DNA from: Methyloligella sp050110875
Lineage (GTDB): Bacteria > Pseudomonadota > Alphaproteobacteria > Rhizobiales > Methyloligellaceae
DNA: 64,000 nucleotides
Direction of reading: 5' to 3'
NCBI GenBank assembly: GCA_050110875.1
Contig: CP188828.1
Span: 310,001 to 374,000 of the forward strand
The translations under genes and the position numbers were made by a program. Positions within the stretch are counted from its first letter, which is position 1, and each line of letters opens with the position of its first letter. Of this stretch, positions 15,260 to 23,841 are shown one piece after another. The notes beneath the pieces are model-generated. The model did no database searches. It saw only the letters and a program-made list of their open reading frames with translations, and was not told where the DNA came from.

Positions 15260-17074
15260 ATGCAGAAGCGGAACGACGAATCCGACGAGCACAAAGAGCC
15301 CTATAGAGAGTTCGAGCGGTTCGACGAGATCAGCCACAACATCGTCCGACTCTGCAACGAAGGCGCTCATGTGATGGGCGTCCTGGCGCAACGAAGCCGC
15401 CGCGACGAAGGGGCCTACAGCTTTGCGTCGGAGATCAGCGAAGCGACCAAGACCCTCGGCGAAGTGGCCAAGCAATGGGTCAGCGATCCGACCCGGCTCG
15501 CCGAGGCGCAGCGCGATCTGTTTCAGTCCTACGGTGCGCTCTGGGCGCGGACCATGCGCCGGATGGTGGGCGAAAAGGTAGAGCCCGTCATTCAGCCCGA
15601 TCCCGGCGACAACCGGTTCCGCGACCCCGATTGGACCGAGAATCAGGTCTACGATTTTTGGAAGCAGGCTTACCTTCTCACGGCGCGCTGGGCGGAAGGC
15701 GTGACCCGCCAGACGGAGGGGATCGACGAACCGACGCGCCACAAAGCCCTGTTTCATCTCAATCAGATTCTGACGGCGATCTCGCCGTCCAACTTCCCCT
15801 TCACCAATCCGGAGGTGGTCCGCACCACCCTTTCCAGCAAGGCCGAGAATCTGGTGCAGGGGATGCAGCAACTGGCGGAGGATCTGGAGCGCTCGAAGGA
15901 TATCCTGCAGATCAGCCAGACCGATCTGAGCGCCTTCCAGGTGGGCGAAAATCTCGCCACGACGCCGGGAAAGGTCATCTTCCAGAACGACATCATGCAG
16001 CTGATCCAGTATGCGCCGGCGACGGAGCAGGTCTACGAGCGGCCGCTGCTGATCGTTCCGCCGTGGATCAACAAATACTACATCCTCGATCTGGTCCCGC
16101 AGAAATCGCTGATCAAATGGGCGGTCGAACAGGGCTACACGGTGTTCGTGATCTCCTGGGTCAATCCGGATGCCAAGCTGGCCCGGAAGACCTTCGAGGA
16201 CTACATGCACGAAGGCGTGCTGGCGGCGCTGGAGGTGGTCGAGCGCCAGCTCAGCCTGCACTACGTCAATGCCATGGGGTATTGCGTCGGCGGCACCCTG
16301 CTCTCCGCCGCCCTCGCCTATATGGCCGCGCGGGGGGACGACCGGATTTCGTCGGCGACCTTCCTGACCGCCCAGGTGGACTTCACCCAGGCCGGCGATC
16401 TGCTCGTCTTCGTCGATGAGGGGCAGCTCGCCGAACTCAACGCCATGATGAGCGCCCATGGCTATCTCGACGGGTCGCGCATGGCGGCGGTGTTCAACAT
16501 GCTCAGGCCGCGGGATCTGATCTGGCCCTATGTGGTGAACAATTATCTGTTGGGGAAGAAGCCCCTGCCCTTCGACCTGCTGTACTGGAATTCCGATTCC
16601 ACGCGCATGCCGGCGGCGAACCACGCCTATTATCTGCGGGAGTTCTATCAGCTCAACAAGCTCGCCCGCGGCGAGATGACATTGAGCGGCGTGCCCCTGG
16701 ATCTCAAGAAGATCCGGATCCCCGTCTTTCATCTGGCTGCGGAGCAGGATCACATCGCACCGGCGAATTCGGTGTTCATCGGATCGAAGCTGTTCGGCGG
16801 GCCAGTGCGGTTCGTGCTCGCCGGGTCCGGCCATATCGCAGGCGTGGTCAATCCGCCGGAGAAGCACAAATACCAGTTCTGGAGCGGCGAGCCGGCGGAC
16901 ACGCTGGAGGCTTGGCGGCGCCAAGCCCAGGAAACGCAAGGCTCCTGGTGGCCCAACTGGTCGGAATGGCTGAGCGGACTTTCCGGCGTGAAGGTTCCGG
17001 CCCGCGATCCCGCTGCCGGCCCCTATCGGCCGATCGAGGATGCGCCCGGATCTTACGTCCGCGTGCGCGCTTAG
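15260..17074 (+). CDS. phaC: class I poly(3-hydroxyalkanoate) synthase
   Basis: 604 aa, the class I length. The alpha/beta-hydrolase catalytic domain has the synthase box GYCVGGT, with the nucleophilic Cys. Asp is in VFHLAAEQDHIAP and the catalytic His in GSGHIAGVVNPP. An N-terminal PhaC_N domain (about 100-270) contains the family segment FQNDIMQLIQY. It polymerises 3-hydroxyacyl-CoA into PHA granules, a carbon store. No phaZ or phaA/B is adjacent. A small membrane-protein gene follows seven bases after its stop. Confidence 0.96.
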   Translation: MQKRNDESDEHKEPYREFERFDEISHNIVRLCNEGAHVMGVLAQRSRRDEGAYSFASEISEATKTLGEVAKQWVSDPTRLAEAQRDLFQSYGALWARTMRRMVGEKVEPVIQPDPGDNRFRDPDWTENQVYDFWKQAYLLTARWAEGVTRQTEGIDEPTRHKALFHLNQILTAISPSNFPFTNPEVVRTTLSSKAENLVQGMQQLAEDLERSKDILQISQTDLSAFQVGENLATTPGKVIFQNDIMQLIQYAPATEQVYERPLLIVPPWINKYYILDLVPQKSLIKWAVEQGYTVFVISWVNPDAKLARKTFEDYMHEGVLAALEVVERQLSLHYVNAMGYCVGGTLLSAALAYMAARGDDRISSATFLTAQVDFTQAGDLLVFVDEGQLAELNAMMSAHGYLDGSRMAAVFNMLRPRDLIWPYVVNNYLLGKKPLPFDLLYWNSDSTRMPAANHAYYLREFYQLNKLARGEMTLSGVPLDLKKIRIPVFHLAAEQDHIAPANSVFIGSKLFGGPVRFVLAGSGHIAGVVNPPEKHKYQFWSGEPADTLEAWRRQAQETQGSWWPNWSEWLSGLSGVKVPARDPAAGPYRPIEDAPGSYVRVRA

Positions 17075-17080
17075 ATCCGC

Positions 17081-17314
17081 ATGGCACTCGACCCATTGAC
17101 GCTATTCGGGCTGGGGGCGGTTAGCGCCATGCTGCTCTTCTATGCCCTGGAAGACCGGAGCCCCTGGTTCATTTTAGCCTTTGCCGGCGCGTGCGCGCTG
17201 GCGAGCCTCTACGGGTTCCTGCAAGGCGCATGGCCGTTCGGCGTCGTCGAGGCGATCTGGACGCTCGTCGCGCTGCGCCGCTTTTGGCGGCGGCACAGCG
17301 GCGCGGTGTCCTAA
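17081..17314 (+). CDS. small conserved membrane protein downstream of phaC
   Basis: 77 aa with two or three short hydrophobic helices (LFGLGAVSAMLLFYALE, WFILAFAGACALASLYGFL, GVVEAIWTLVAL) and a basic C-terminus (RRFWRRH). It resembles small uncharacterised proteins common in alphaproteobacteria, but I cannot name a function. It starts seven bases after the phaC stop and is probably cotranscribed. It converges with argC, whose stop is 12 bases away. Confidence 0.7.
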   Translation: MALDPLTLFGLGAVSAMLLFYALEDRSPWFILAFAGACALASLYGFLQGAWPFGVVEAIWTLVALRRFWRRHSGAVS

Positions 17315-17326
17315 CGGCCGCTTGGC

Positions 17327-18376
17327 TTACGGGAAGAGAGGAAGCTGCCCCAACCCTTCCGTCTCGTCGTAGCCGAACATCAGATTGAAGTTCTGCAGGG
17401 CTTGGCCGGCGGAGCCCTTCACCAGATTGTCGATCGCCGCGATGACGATGGCCCGGCCCTCCAGCCGATCGGCGAAGACGGCGATCTGGCAATAATTCGA
17501 GCCGCGCACGTTCTGGGTGGCCGGGATGCTTCCATCCTCCAGGAGCTGGATGAAGGGCGCATCGGCATAAGCCTGTCGCAGCGCCGCCCGTAGGGAATCG
17601 GCCGTCGCCTCACCTTTCAGCGCCACATAGCAGGTGCAGAGCTCGCCTCTCGCCATGGGCGCGAGATGGGGCGTGAAGTTCACCCGCACGGTTTCGTCCG
17701 CCGCCTTGCCGATCTCCTGCTCCAACTCGGGGATATGGCGGTGGCCGGCGATGCCGTAGGGCGAGAGCCCCTCGCCGGCTTCTGCGAACAGCGTGTTCTG
17801 CTTGAGCGCGCGTCCCGCACCGGTCACGCCCGATTTCGCGTCGACGATGATCGAGCCGGCATCGATGAGCCCGTCCTTCGCCAGCGGCAGCATGGCGAGC
17901 AGGATGGCCGTGGGGTAGCAGCCGGGACAGGCGACGATCCGCGCATCCGTGATCTGCTCGCGGTAATGCTCGGTGAGGCCGTAGACCGCCTCCTTCAGCA
18001 AATCTGTGGCGCCGTGCTCTCCGCCATACCACTGGGCGTAGGTGCCGGCGTCGCGCAGCCGGAAATCGGCCGACATGTCCACCACCTTCACGGATTTCGG
18101 CAGCTTCGCGATCTCCTGATGGGCCGTGGCATGGGGCAGCCCGCAAAAGGCGACATCGATGCCGCTCCAATCCACCTCTTCCGAGGTCACGAGATCGGGC
18201 AATCCAAGCACGCCCAGATGGGGGAAGACCTTGGCGAGGGGCTGGCCGGCATGAGATTTCGCGATCAGCGCCTTGATCTCGATGCCCGGATGCCGCGCGG
18301 CCAGCCGGATCAGGTCGGCGCCGGTATAGCCGGAGGCGCCGAGAACGGCGGCTGCGATCTTGCTCTTGGTGGCCAT
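17327..18376 (-). CDS. argC: N-acetyl-gamma-glutamyl-phosphate reductase
   Basis: 349 aa from ATG 18376, where family similarity begins (KIAAAVLGASGYTGADLIRL, the NADP-binding loop). The active-site Cys is in VACPGCYPTAI, and the catalytic His region is GIAGHRHIPELEQE. It reduces N-acetylglutamyl-phosphate to the semialdehyde, the third step of arginine synthesis. It follows the ribosomal genes rplM-rpsI on the same strand, with a predicted terminator between. The rpsI-argC neighbourhood is common in Hyphomicrobiales. Confidence 0.96.
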   Translation of the reverse strand: MATKSKIAAAVLGASGYTGADLIRLAARHPGIEIKALIAKSHAGQPLAKVFPHLGVLGLPDLVTSEEVDWSGIDVAFCGLPHATAHQEIAKLPKSVKVVDMSADFRLRDAGTYAQWYGGEHGATDLLKEAVYGLTEHYREQITDARIVACPGCYPTAILLAMLPLAKDGLIDAGSIIVDAKSGVTGAGRALKQNTLFAEAGEGLSPYGIAGHRHIPELEQEIGKAADETVRVNFTPHLAPMARGELCTCYVALKGEATADSLRAALRQAYADAPFIQLLEDGSIPATQNVRGSNYCQIAVFADRLEGRAIVIAAIDNLVKGSAGQALQNFNLMFGYDETEGLGQLPLFP

Positions 18377-18420
18377 GACGAATCTTTCGGCTCTGGATGA
18401 TGCGACGGCAGATAAACGAA

Positions 18421-18451
18421 CGGCCCGGACAGGGGTGAAGCTGCCGGGCCG
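18421..18451 (-). terminator. hairpin between rpsI and argC
   Basis: A perfect 8-bp stem, CGGCCCGG/CCGGGCCG, surrounds a 15-base loop downstream of the rpsI stop. On the minus strand it is followed by TTCGTTTA, a weak T-rich tail. It is a plausible terminator for rplM-rpsI. Confidence 0.5.
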
Positions 18452-18478
18452 CCGCCAAACCAAAATTTGGGTGAGCGC

Positions 18479-18961
18479 CTAGCGCTTGGAGAACTGGAAG
18501 CTCCGGCGAGCCTTGGCGCGGCCGTATTTCTTACGCTCCACGGTACGTGCGTCGCGGGTGAGGAAGCCTTCCTTCTTCAGCACGCTGCGGAGCTCCGGCT
18601 CGTAGCGGGTCAGCGCCAGGGAGATGCCGTGACGGACAGCGCCCGCCTGGCCCGACAGGCCGCCGCCGGAGACGGTGCAGGTAATGTCGAACTGTCCCTC
18701 GCGATTGGAGGTGACGAGCGGCTGCTTCAGGATCATCTGCAGCACGGGGCGCGCAAAATACTTGTCGTGCTCCTTGCCGTTGATCTCGATACGGCCGGGT
18801 CCGGGCTTCACCCAGACGCGGGCGACGGACTCTTTCCGCTTGCCGGTCGCATAGGCGCGGCCTTGCGCATCGAGCTTCTGCTCATAGACCGGGGCTTCCG
18901 GCGCGGCGGTCTCGCCCGTCAGCTCGCCGAGATCCTCGAGGGTCTTCACTTCATCGGCCAT
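18479..18961 (-). CDS. rpsI: 30S ribosomal protein S9
   Basis: 160 aa. The conserved C-terminus ends ...GRAKARRSFQFSKR, preceded by GGGLSGQAGAVRHGI and the ATGKRKESVARV motif. An N-terminal extension of about 35 residues, rich in Glu/Ala/Pro, is typical of alphaproteobacterial S9. The C-terminal tail reaches the P-site tRNA. The start follows the rplM stop by two bases, so the pair is cotranscribed. Confidence 0.97.
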   Translation of the reverse strand: MADEVKTLEDLGELTGETAAPEAPVYEQKLDAQGRAYATGKRKESVARVWVKPGPGRIEINGKEHDKYFARPVLQMILKQPLVTSNREGQFDITCTVSGGGLSGQAGAVRHGISLALTRYEPELRSVLKKEGFLTRDARTVERKKYGRAKARRSFQFSKR

Positions 18962-18963
18962 GT

Positions 18964-19428
18964 TTAAGCGTTCCTCGCATTCTTGGCGCTCAGGGCGGCG
19001 ACATCGAGCGTCTCGGGCGTCTGAGCCTCATGAGGGTGCTCGGCGCCGGCATAGACGCGCAGATTCTTCAGTTGCTGACGGCCGAGCGGTCCGCGCGGCA
19101 GCATGCGCTCTACGGCCTTGTGCAGCACGCGCTCCGGGTGCGGGCCTTCGAGGATCCGCTCCGCGGTGCGGCTCTTGATGCCGCCCGGATGATTGGTGTG
19201 CCAGTAATAGGTCTTGTCGGTGTATTTGTTGCCGCTGAAGACCACCTTGTCGGCATTCACGACGATGATGTTGTCGCCGCAATCCATATGCGGGGTGTAG
19301 CTCGGCTTGTGCTTGCCGCGCAGCCGCGTGGCGATGAGAGCGGCGAGACGGCCGACGACCAGCCCTTCGGCGTCGATCAACACCCAGGACTTCTCGATCT
19401 CGCTCGCTTTGGCAGAATAGGTTTTCAT
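18964..19428 (-). CDS. rplM: 50S ribosomal protein L13
   Basis: 154 aa from ATG 19428 (KTYSAKASEIEKSWVLIDAEG). Family motifs include GRLAALIATRLRGKHKP, DCGDNIIVVNADKV and the near-C-terminal MLPRGPLGRQQLKNLRVYAG. It is an early-assembly protein of the large subunit. First gene of the rplM-rpsI operon; the promoter must lie in the A/T-rich stretch 19430-19550. Confidence 0.97.
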   Translation of the reverse strand: MKTYSAKASEIEKSWVLIDAEGLVVGRLAALIATRLRGKHKPSYTPHMDCGDNIIVVNADKVVFSGNKYTDKTYYWHTNHPGGIKSRTAERILEGPHPERVLHKAVERMLPRGPLGRQQLKNLRVYAGAEHPHEAQTPETLDVAALSAKNARNA

Positions 19429-19525
19429 GATCCACTCGTTGCAAAAGTTCGGCGCTTGTAAACAAACTCCGAGTCTTTGGTCAAGCATGAACCGCAAAAA
19501 ATGCAGTTAATTTCGTGAATTAGCA

Positions 19526-19547
19526 ATGTGGTATTATATTACCACAT
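19526..19547. promoter_or_regulatory. 22-bp inverted repeat between rplM and enoyl-CoA hydratase genes
   Basis: ATGTGGTA-TTATAT-TACCACAT is a perfect 8-bp dyad with an A/T centre that itself resembles a -10 element. It lies 98 bp from the rplM start and 81 bp from the hydratase start, in divergent orientation. It looks like an operator overlapping a promoter. Confidence 0.45.
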
Positions 19548-19628
19548 ACACAGATCGGCTCGCGAAACGGGTAATTCTCGTGTAGCTTCAAACGCTTCGG
19601 TTGGCGATGGGATTGGGAGCGCAAGCGA

Positions 19629-20471
19629 ATGGATCAGATGGAGAACGTGCCGGCAAGCGCGTGTTCGGGGGCGGATGAAGCGCCTTACGTGCTGCGGGAA
19701 ATCCGCGGCGCGGTGGCGTTGCTCACCTTGAACCGGCCGGCCCAGCGCAATGCGCTCTCGATGGCCATGATTGCCGCCCTGACCAAGGAGATCCGCAACC
19801 TGGGTCAGAATGGGGATGTCCGGGTCATCGTATTGACCGGGGACGGGCCCGCCTTCTCTTCCGGCCACGATCTGAAGGAGCTGACCCGCCACAGGAGCGA
19901 CGAGGATGGCGGGCGACGCTTCTACGTGAATGTGATGACCGCCTGCTCCCGGCTGATGCTTGCCATCGTGCGTTCGCCGAAGCCGGTGATCGCAGCCGTG
20001 AACGGTATCGCGACCGCGGCCGGTTGCCAGCTCGTGGCGAGCTGCGACCTCGCGGTGGCGGCGGAGGATGCGCGCTTTGCGACGCCGGGGGTCAATATTG
20101 GCCTGTTCTGTTCCACGCCCATGGTGGCGCTCAGCCGCAACGTGCCGCGGAAGGCCGCCATGGAGATGCTGCTGACGGGCGAAATGGTCCCGGCCGATGC
20201 GGCGAAGGCGATTGGGCTGATCAATCGGACCGTGCCCGCCGACCGTCTTCTCGAGGTGACGATGGCGTTTGCGGAGACCATCGCATCGAAGCCGACGGCG
20301 ACGGTGAAGATCGGCAAGGAGGCGTTCTACCGCCAGGCCGAGCTCACCCTCGACGAGGCTTACGGCTATGCGGCGACGGTGATGGTCGACAATATGCTGC
20401 ACGCCGAGGCGCAGGAAGGCATCGGCGCCTTCCTGGAGAAGCGCAAGCCTTGCTGGCCCGATAGAGACTAG
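19629..20471 (+). CDS. enoyl-CoA hydratase/isomerase family protein
   Basis: 280 aa. The crotonase fold shows the oxyanion-hole segments FSSGHDLKEL (about residue 76) and GIATAAGCQLVASCDLAVA (about 125-143), and the ECH signature near CSTPMVALSRNVPRKAAMEMLLTGE. It should act on an acyl-CoA in the cytosol; hydratase versus isomerase or other crotonase activity depends on catalytic Glu/Asp positions I cannot assign securely. A CoA-binding protein gene follows nine bases later. Confidence 0.85.
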   Translation: MDQMENVPASACSGADEAPYVLREIRGAVALLTLNRPAQRNALSMAMIAALTKEIRNLGQNGDVRVIVLTGDGPAFSSGHDLKELTRHRSDEDGGRRFYVNVMTACSRLMLAIVRSPKPVIAAVNGIATAAGCQLVASCDLAVAAEDARFATPGVNIGLFCSTPMVALSRNVPRKAAMEMLLTGEMVPADAAKAIGLINRTVPADRLLEVTMAFAETIASKPTATVKIGKEAFYRQAELTLDEAYGYAATVMVDNMLHAEAQEGIGAFLEKRKPCWPDRD

Positions 20472-20480
20472 CCGGGCCGC

Positions 20481-21011
20481 ATGCGCGATCGCCGTCACGA
20501 CAGCTACTCGGATCGCGAGATCCGGGAGATCCTGGACAGGGTGAAGACCGTCGCCATTGTCGGTGCCAGCGGAAGGCCGTCGCGTCCCAGCTATTTCGTC
20601 GCCAAATATCTTCTGGCCAAAGGCTATGACGTGATCCCGGTCAATCCGGGGCATGCGGGCGAGACGATCGCCGGCGCGAAGGTTTTCGGATCGCTGGCCG
20701 AGATCGACCGTCCGGTGGATATGGTCGATGTGTTCCGCAATCCGGACGAGGCTTACGGGGTTGCGCAAGAGGCTATCGCGATCGGCGCCAAAATCCTCTG
20801 GATGCAGCTCGGCGTGCGCAACGACGAGGCGGCCAAGCTCGCCGAACAGGCCGGGCTGACGGTCGTGATGAATCGTTGCCCGAAGATCGAATACGGGCGC
20901 CTTTCCGGCGAGATCGGCTGGACGGGGGTCAATTCGCGGGTGCTCTCCAGCCGCCGGCCCGGCATGGGGACGTCCGGCATCCAGCAGCGCACGCTCGGCC
21001 CCAAGCGATAA
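20481..21011 (+). CDS. CoA-binding protein (YccU-like)
   Basis: 176 aa. A Rossmann-like CoA_binding domain has VKTVAIVGASGRPSRPSYFVAKYL, YDVIPVNPGHAGETIAG and the C-terminal VVMNRCPKIEYGR, as in YccU and the N-terminus of succinyl-CoA synthetase alpha. These stand-alone proteins bind CoA but no catalytic role is established. It probably shares a transcript with the enoyl-CoA hydratase upstream; metY begins 101 bases downstream. Confidence 0.88.
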   Translation: MRDRRHDSYSDREIREILDRVKTVAIVGASGRPSRPSYFVAKYLLAKGYDVIPVNPGHAGETIAGAKVFGSLAEIDRPVDMVDVFRNPDEAYGVAQEAIAIGAKILWMQLGVRNDEAAKLAEQAGLTVVMNRCPKIEYGRLSGEIGWTGVNSRVLSSRRPGMGTSGIQQRTLGPKR

Positions 21012-21112
21012 ATCTTTGCGCCGGCACTCCTCTGCTCGACATCGGGGAACACATCCCCTTCCCGCCTCTGTTATGGTCCCGCCGAACAAAGCGTATTGGG
21101 GAGGTTCGGACC

Positions 21113-22399
21113 ATGACGGATGAACGGCAGCCGGGTTTCGGTACCTTGGCCATCCATGCTGGCGCGCGGCCCGATCCCGCGACGGGCGCGCGGGTGACGC
21201 CGATCTATCAGACGACATCCTATGTCTTCGACGATACGGAGCACGCCGCCGCGCTGTTCAATCTGGAAACTTTCGGCAACATCTATAGCCGCATGATGAA
21301 CCCGACGGCGGCTGTGCTCGAGGAGCGGCTGGCGGCGCTGGAGGGCGGCACGGCGGCGCTTGCCACCGCTTCGGGCCACGGGGCGCAGAATCTCGTCTTC
21401 CATACGCTGATGAAGCCGGGGGCGGAGTTCATTGCCGCGCGGCAGCTCTATGGCGGGTCGGTCAACCAGTTCGCCTATTCCTTCGCCAAGTGCGGCTGGA
21501 CGGTGAAATGGGCCGATACGGAAGATCCGGAGTCTTTTCGCGCCCAGGTCACCGACAAGACGCGGGCGATCTTCATCGAATCCATCGCCAATCCCGGCGG
21601 CGTGGTCAGCGATATCGAGGCGATTGCGAAGGTCGCGAAGGAGGCCGACGTTCCGCTGATCGTCGACAACACCCTGGCCACGCCCTATCTCGTCCGGCCC
21701 AAGGAGCACGGCGCGGATATCGTCGTGCATTCGCTGACCAAGTTTCTCGGCGGCCACGGCAATTCGGTCGGCGGCGCTCTGATCGATTGCGGCACCTTCG
21801 ATTGGATGGCGTCTGGCCGCTATCCGACCTTGTCGGAGCCTTGCGAAAGCTATCACGGCATCACCATGGCCGAGACCTTCGGGGATTTCGCCTTCGCCAT
21901 CGCGGCACGGGTGCTTGCCTTGCGGGATCTCGGGCCGGCGATCGCGCCGATGAATGCGTTCCTGTTCATCACCGGGATCGAGACCCTGCCCTTGCGCATG
22001 CAGCGCCATTGCGAGAATGCGCTGGCGGTCGCGCAATGGCTGGAGGGCCACGACAAGGTGGCCTGGGTGAACTATGCGGGACTGCCGAGCAGCCGGTCTT
22101 ACACGATGGCCCGGAAATATTGTCCGAAGGGTGCTGGCGCCGTCTTCACATTCGGTTTGCAAGGCGGGTTCGATGCGGGGGTGAAGCTGGTGGAGTCCGT
22201 GGAGCTGTTCAGCCACCTGGCCAATATCGGCGACACGCGGAGCCTGATCATTCACCCTGCCTCGACGACCCATCGCCAACTCTCGGATGAGCAGCGGGCG
22301 GCGGCCGGTGCGGGTGACGATGTGGTGCGCCTATCGGTCGGTCTGGAGGACAAGGACGACATCATCGCCGATCTGGATCAGGCGCTGGCGAGTCTCTGA
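21113..22399 (+). CDS. metY: O-acetylhomoserine sulfhydrylase (aminocarboxypropyltransferase)
   Basis: 428 aa. The start at ATG 21113 has GGGGAGG upstream. A Cys/Met-metabolism PLP enzyme: N-terminal GFGTLAIHAGARPDPATGARVTPIYQTTSY, substrate segment SRMMNPT, PLP-lysine region DIVVHSLTKFLGGHGNSVGG and C-terminal DTRSLIIHPASTTH. The length and the extra segment relative to MetB/MetC fit the OAH sulfhydrylase subfamily, which makes homocysteine from O-acetylhomoserine and sulfide. Its 3' end overlaps the convergent ctaA gene by 22 bp. I see no SAM riboswitch in its 101-bp leader. Confidence 0.9.
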   Translation: MTDERQPGFGTLAIHAGARPDPATGARVTPIYQTTSYVFDDTEHAAALFNLETFGNIYSRMMNPTAAVLEERLAALEGGTAALATASGHGAQNLVFHTLMKPGAEFIAARQLYGGSVNQFAYSFAKCGWTVKWADTEDPESFRAQVTDKTRAIFIESIANPGGVVSDIEAIAKVAKEADVPLIVDNTLATPYLVRPKEHGADIVVHSLTKFLGGHGNSVGGALIDCGTFDWMASGRYPTLSEPCESYHGITMAETFGDFAFAIAARVLALRDLGPAIAPMNAFLFITGIETLPLRMQRHCENALAVAQWLEGHDKVAWVNYAGLPSSRSYTMARKYCPKGAGAVFTFGLQGGFDAGVKLVESVELFSHLANIGDTRSLIIHPASTTHRQLSDEQRAAAGAGDDVVRLSVGLEDKDDIIADLDQALASL

Positions 22400-23493
22400 T
22401 CGCGACCCGGCTCCTCGATGGGCACGCCCTTCACGGTGAGCCAGAAATGGAACACGGCGAAGCCGAAGATCAGGATGGCGCCGGCCTGGTGGGCGAGCCC
22501 CAAAGGCAGCGGCACTGAGAGCAGCAGCGTCCAGACGCCGATGACCGCCTGCATCATGGTGGCGACGGCCAGCACAAGCGCGCTGCCGATCATCTCCGGC
22601 GGACGCTTGGTGAGCCACAGCCAGACAGCTTGGAGAATGGTGGCCAGGGTCAGGGCATAGGCCACCATGCGGTGATCGAACTGCACGGTCATGGGATTCT
22701 CGAACATGTTCAGAATCCAGGGACTCTGATCCAGCAGGCCCTCCGGTACGAACTGGCCAGCCATCAGCGGCCAGGTATTGAAGCTGAAGCCGGCGTCGAT
22801 GCCGGCCACCAGCGCGCCGAGCAGGAGCTGCAGGAAGACCAGGCCGAGCAGAATGCCGGCGACCCAGGCCGGCGCCTTTGACGGCCCCCGTTCCCGCACC
22901 TTGCTGCTCAAGGACAGGATCAGCCACAGCGTATAGCCGAAGATCAGCACGGCGATGCCGAAATGGGCGGCGAGCCGGTACTGGCTGACATCGACCCGGT
23001 CGACGAGCCCGCTCTTCACCATGTACCAGCCGACGGCGCCTTGCAGTCCGCCCAGGGCAAAGAGACCGAGGAGCCGGGGCATGAGCGGACGGGGAATGTA
23101 ACCCGCCGCCCAGAAGGCGAGAAACGGCAGGAAGAAGACGAAGCCGATCATGCGTCCTAAGAAGCGGTGCGCCCATTCCCACCAAAAGATCCGCTTGAAG
23201 CCCTCCAGATCCATGTCCGGGTTGACGTGGGTATATTCGGGGATCTGCTTATAGGCCTCGAAGGCTTGCGCCCAATCGGCATCGGAAAGCGGCGGAACGA
23301 TGCCGACGATTGGCTGCCATTCGGTGATGGAGAGGCCGGAATCGGTGAGCCGGGTCGCGCCGCCCACCAAGATCATGGCGACGATCATGATGGCCACCGC
23401 CGACAGCCAGATGCGCAGCGCCGTCCGATGGCGTGGTGGCGCGTCTGTGACCAGCGGGGTTTCCGCCATTGCCGGTGTGGCCGCGGTGCTCAT
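22378..23493 (-). CDS. ctaA: heme A synthase (COX15/CtaA)
   Basis: 371 aa from ATG 23493; a TTG start 36 bases upstream is less likely. About eight membrane helices. Conserved haem-ligand His residues occur in FKRIFWWEWAHRFLGRMIG, AAHFGIAVL, FDHRMVAYAL and LAHQAGAIL. It oxidises heme O to heme A for aa3-type cytochrome oxidase, in the inner membrane. The length and paired four-helix halves match the alphaproteobacterial and mitochondrial COX15 type. Its 3' end overlaps metY on the opposite strand. Confidence 0.95.
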   Translation of the reverse strand: MSTAATPAMAETPLVTDAPPRHRTALRIWLSAVAIMIVAMILVGGATRLTDSGLSITEWQPIVGIVPPLSDADWAQAFEAYKQIPEYTHVNPDMDLEGFKRIFWWEWAHRFLGRMIGFVFFLPFLAFWAAGYIPRPLMPRLLGLFALGGLQGAVGWYMVKSGLVDRVDVSQYRLAAHFGIAVLIFGYTLWLILSLSSKVRERGPSKAPAWVAGILLGLVFLQLLLGALVAGIDAGFSFNTWPLMAGQFVPEGLLDQSPWILNMFENPMTVQFDHRMVAYALTLATILQAVWLWLTKRPPEMIGSALVLAVATMMQAVIGVWTLLLSVPLPLGLAHQAGAILIFGFAVFHFWLTVKGVPIEEPGRDQRLASA

Positions 23494-23603
23494 GGCTATT
23501 GCTTTAGCGAGACCGGTGCGGGAACTCAATCACTCCGCTGACGCGATAGTGCCGCACCGGATGGGGCGGGACAGCGCTTTCGAAAGGGGCGGTTCGGGGC
23601 TAT

Positions 23604-23834
23604 ATGGCAGCCATGTCCCGCCCTGCCCGCAAATTTATCGGCACCATCGTGCTGGTCGTCTTCGTCATGGCCTATGTGCTTGTCGCGGCGGCGATCGGCT
23701 CGGGGCGCATTCTCGAAGCGCCGATGCCGATCAAATTCGGCTATTTCCTCGTCGCCGGACTGCTCTGGGTGCTGCCGGCCGGGCTTCTTATCCGGTGGAT
23801 GCAGAAGCCGGATTCCGACGCGCCTCAAGACTAA
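23604..23834 (+). CDS. DUF2842 family membrane protein
   Basis: 76 aa. Two transmembrane helices, FIGTIVLVVFVMAYVLVAAAIG and FGYFLVAGLLWVLPAGLLIRWM, with the W-x-L-P-A-G-x-L-I-x-W-M ending that marks DUF2842, a small alphaproteobacterial family of unknown function. ATG 23613 is an alternative start. It converges on the deacetylase gene, with seven bases between stops. Confidence 0.8.
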   Translation: MAAMSRPARKFIGTIVLVVFVMAYVLVAAAIGSGRILEAPMPIKFGYFLVAGLLWVLPAGLLIRWMQKPDSDAPQD

Positions 23835-23841
23835 TCCTCGA

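Noticed and set aside
14771..16939. 722-codon open frame on the minus strand over phaC
   Set aside because: Entirely antisense to phaC, which has all catalytic motifs. Composition and His/Arg-rich sequence are typical of a shadow frame.
21012..21112. SAM riboswitch upstream of metY
   Set aside because: The short leader shows no SAM-II-like pseudoknot pattern or conserved blocks.
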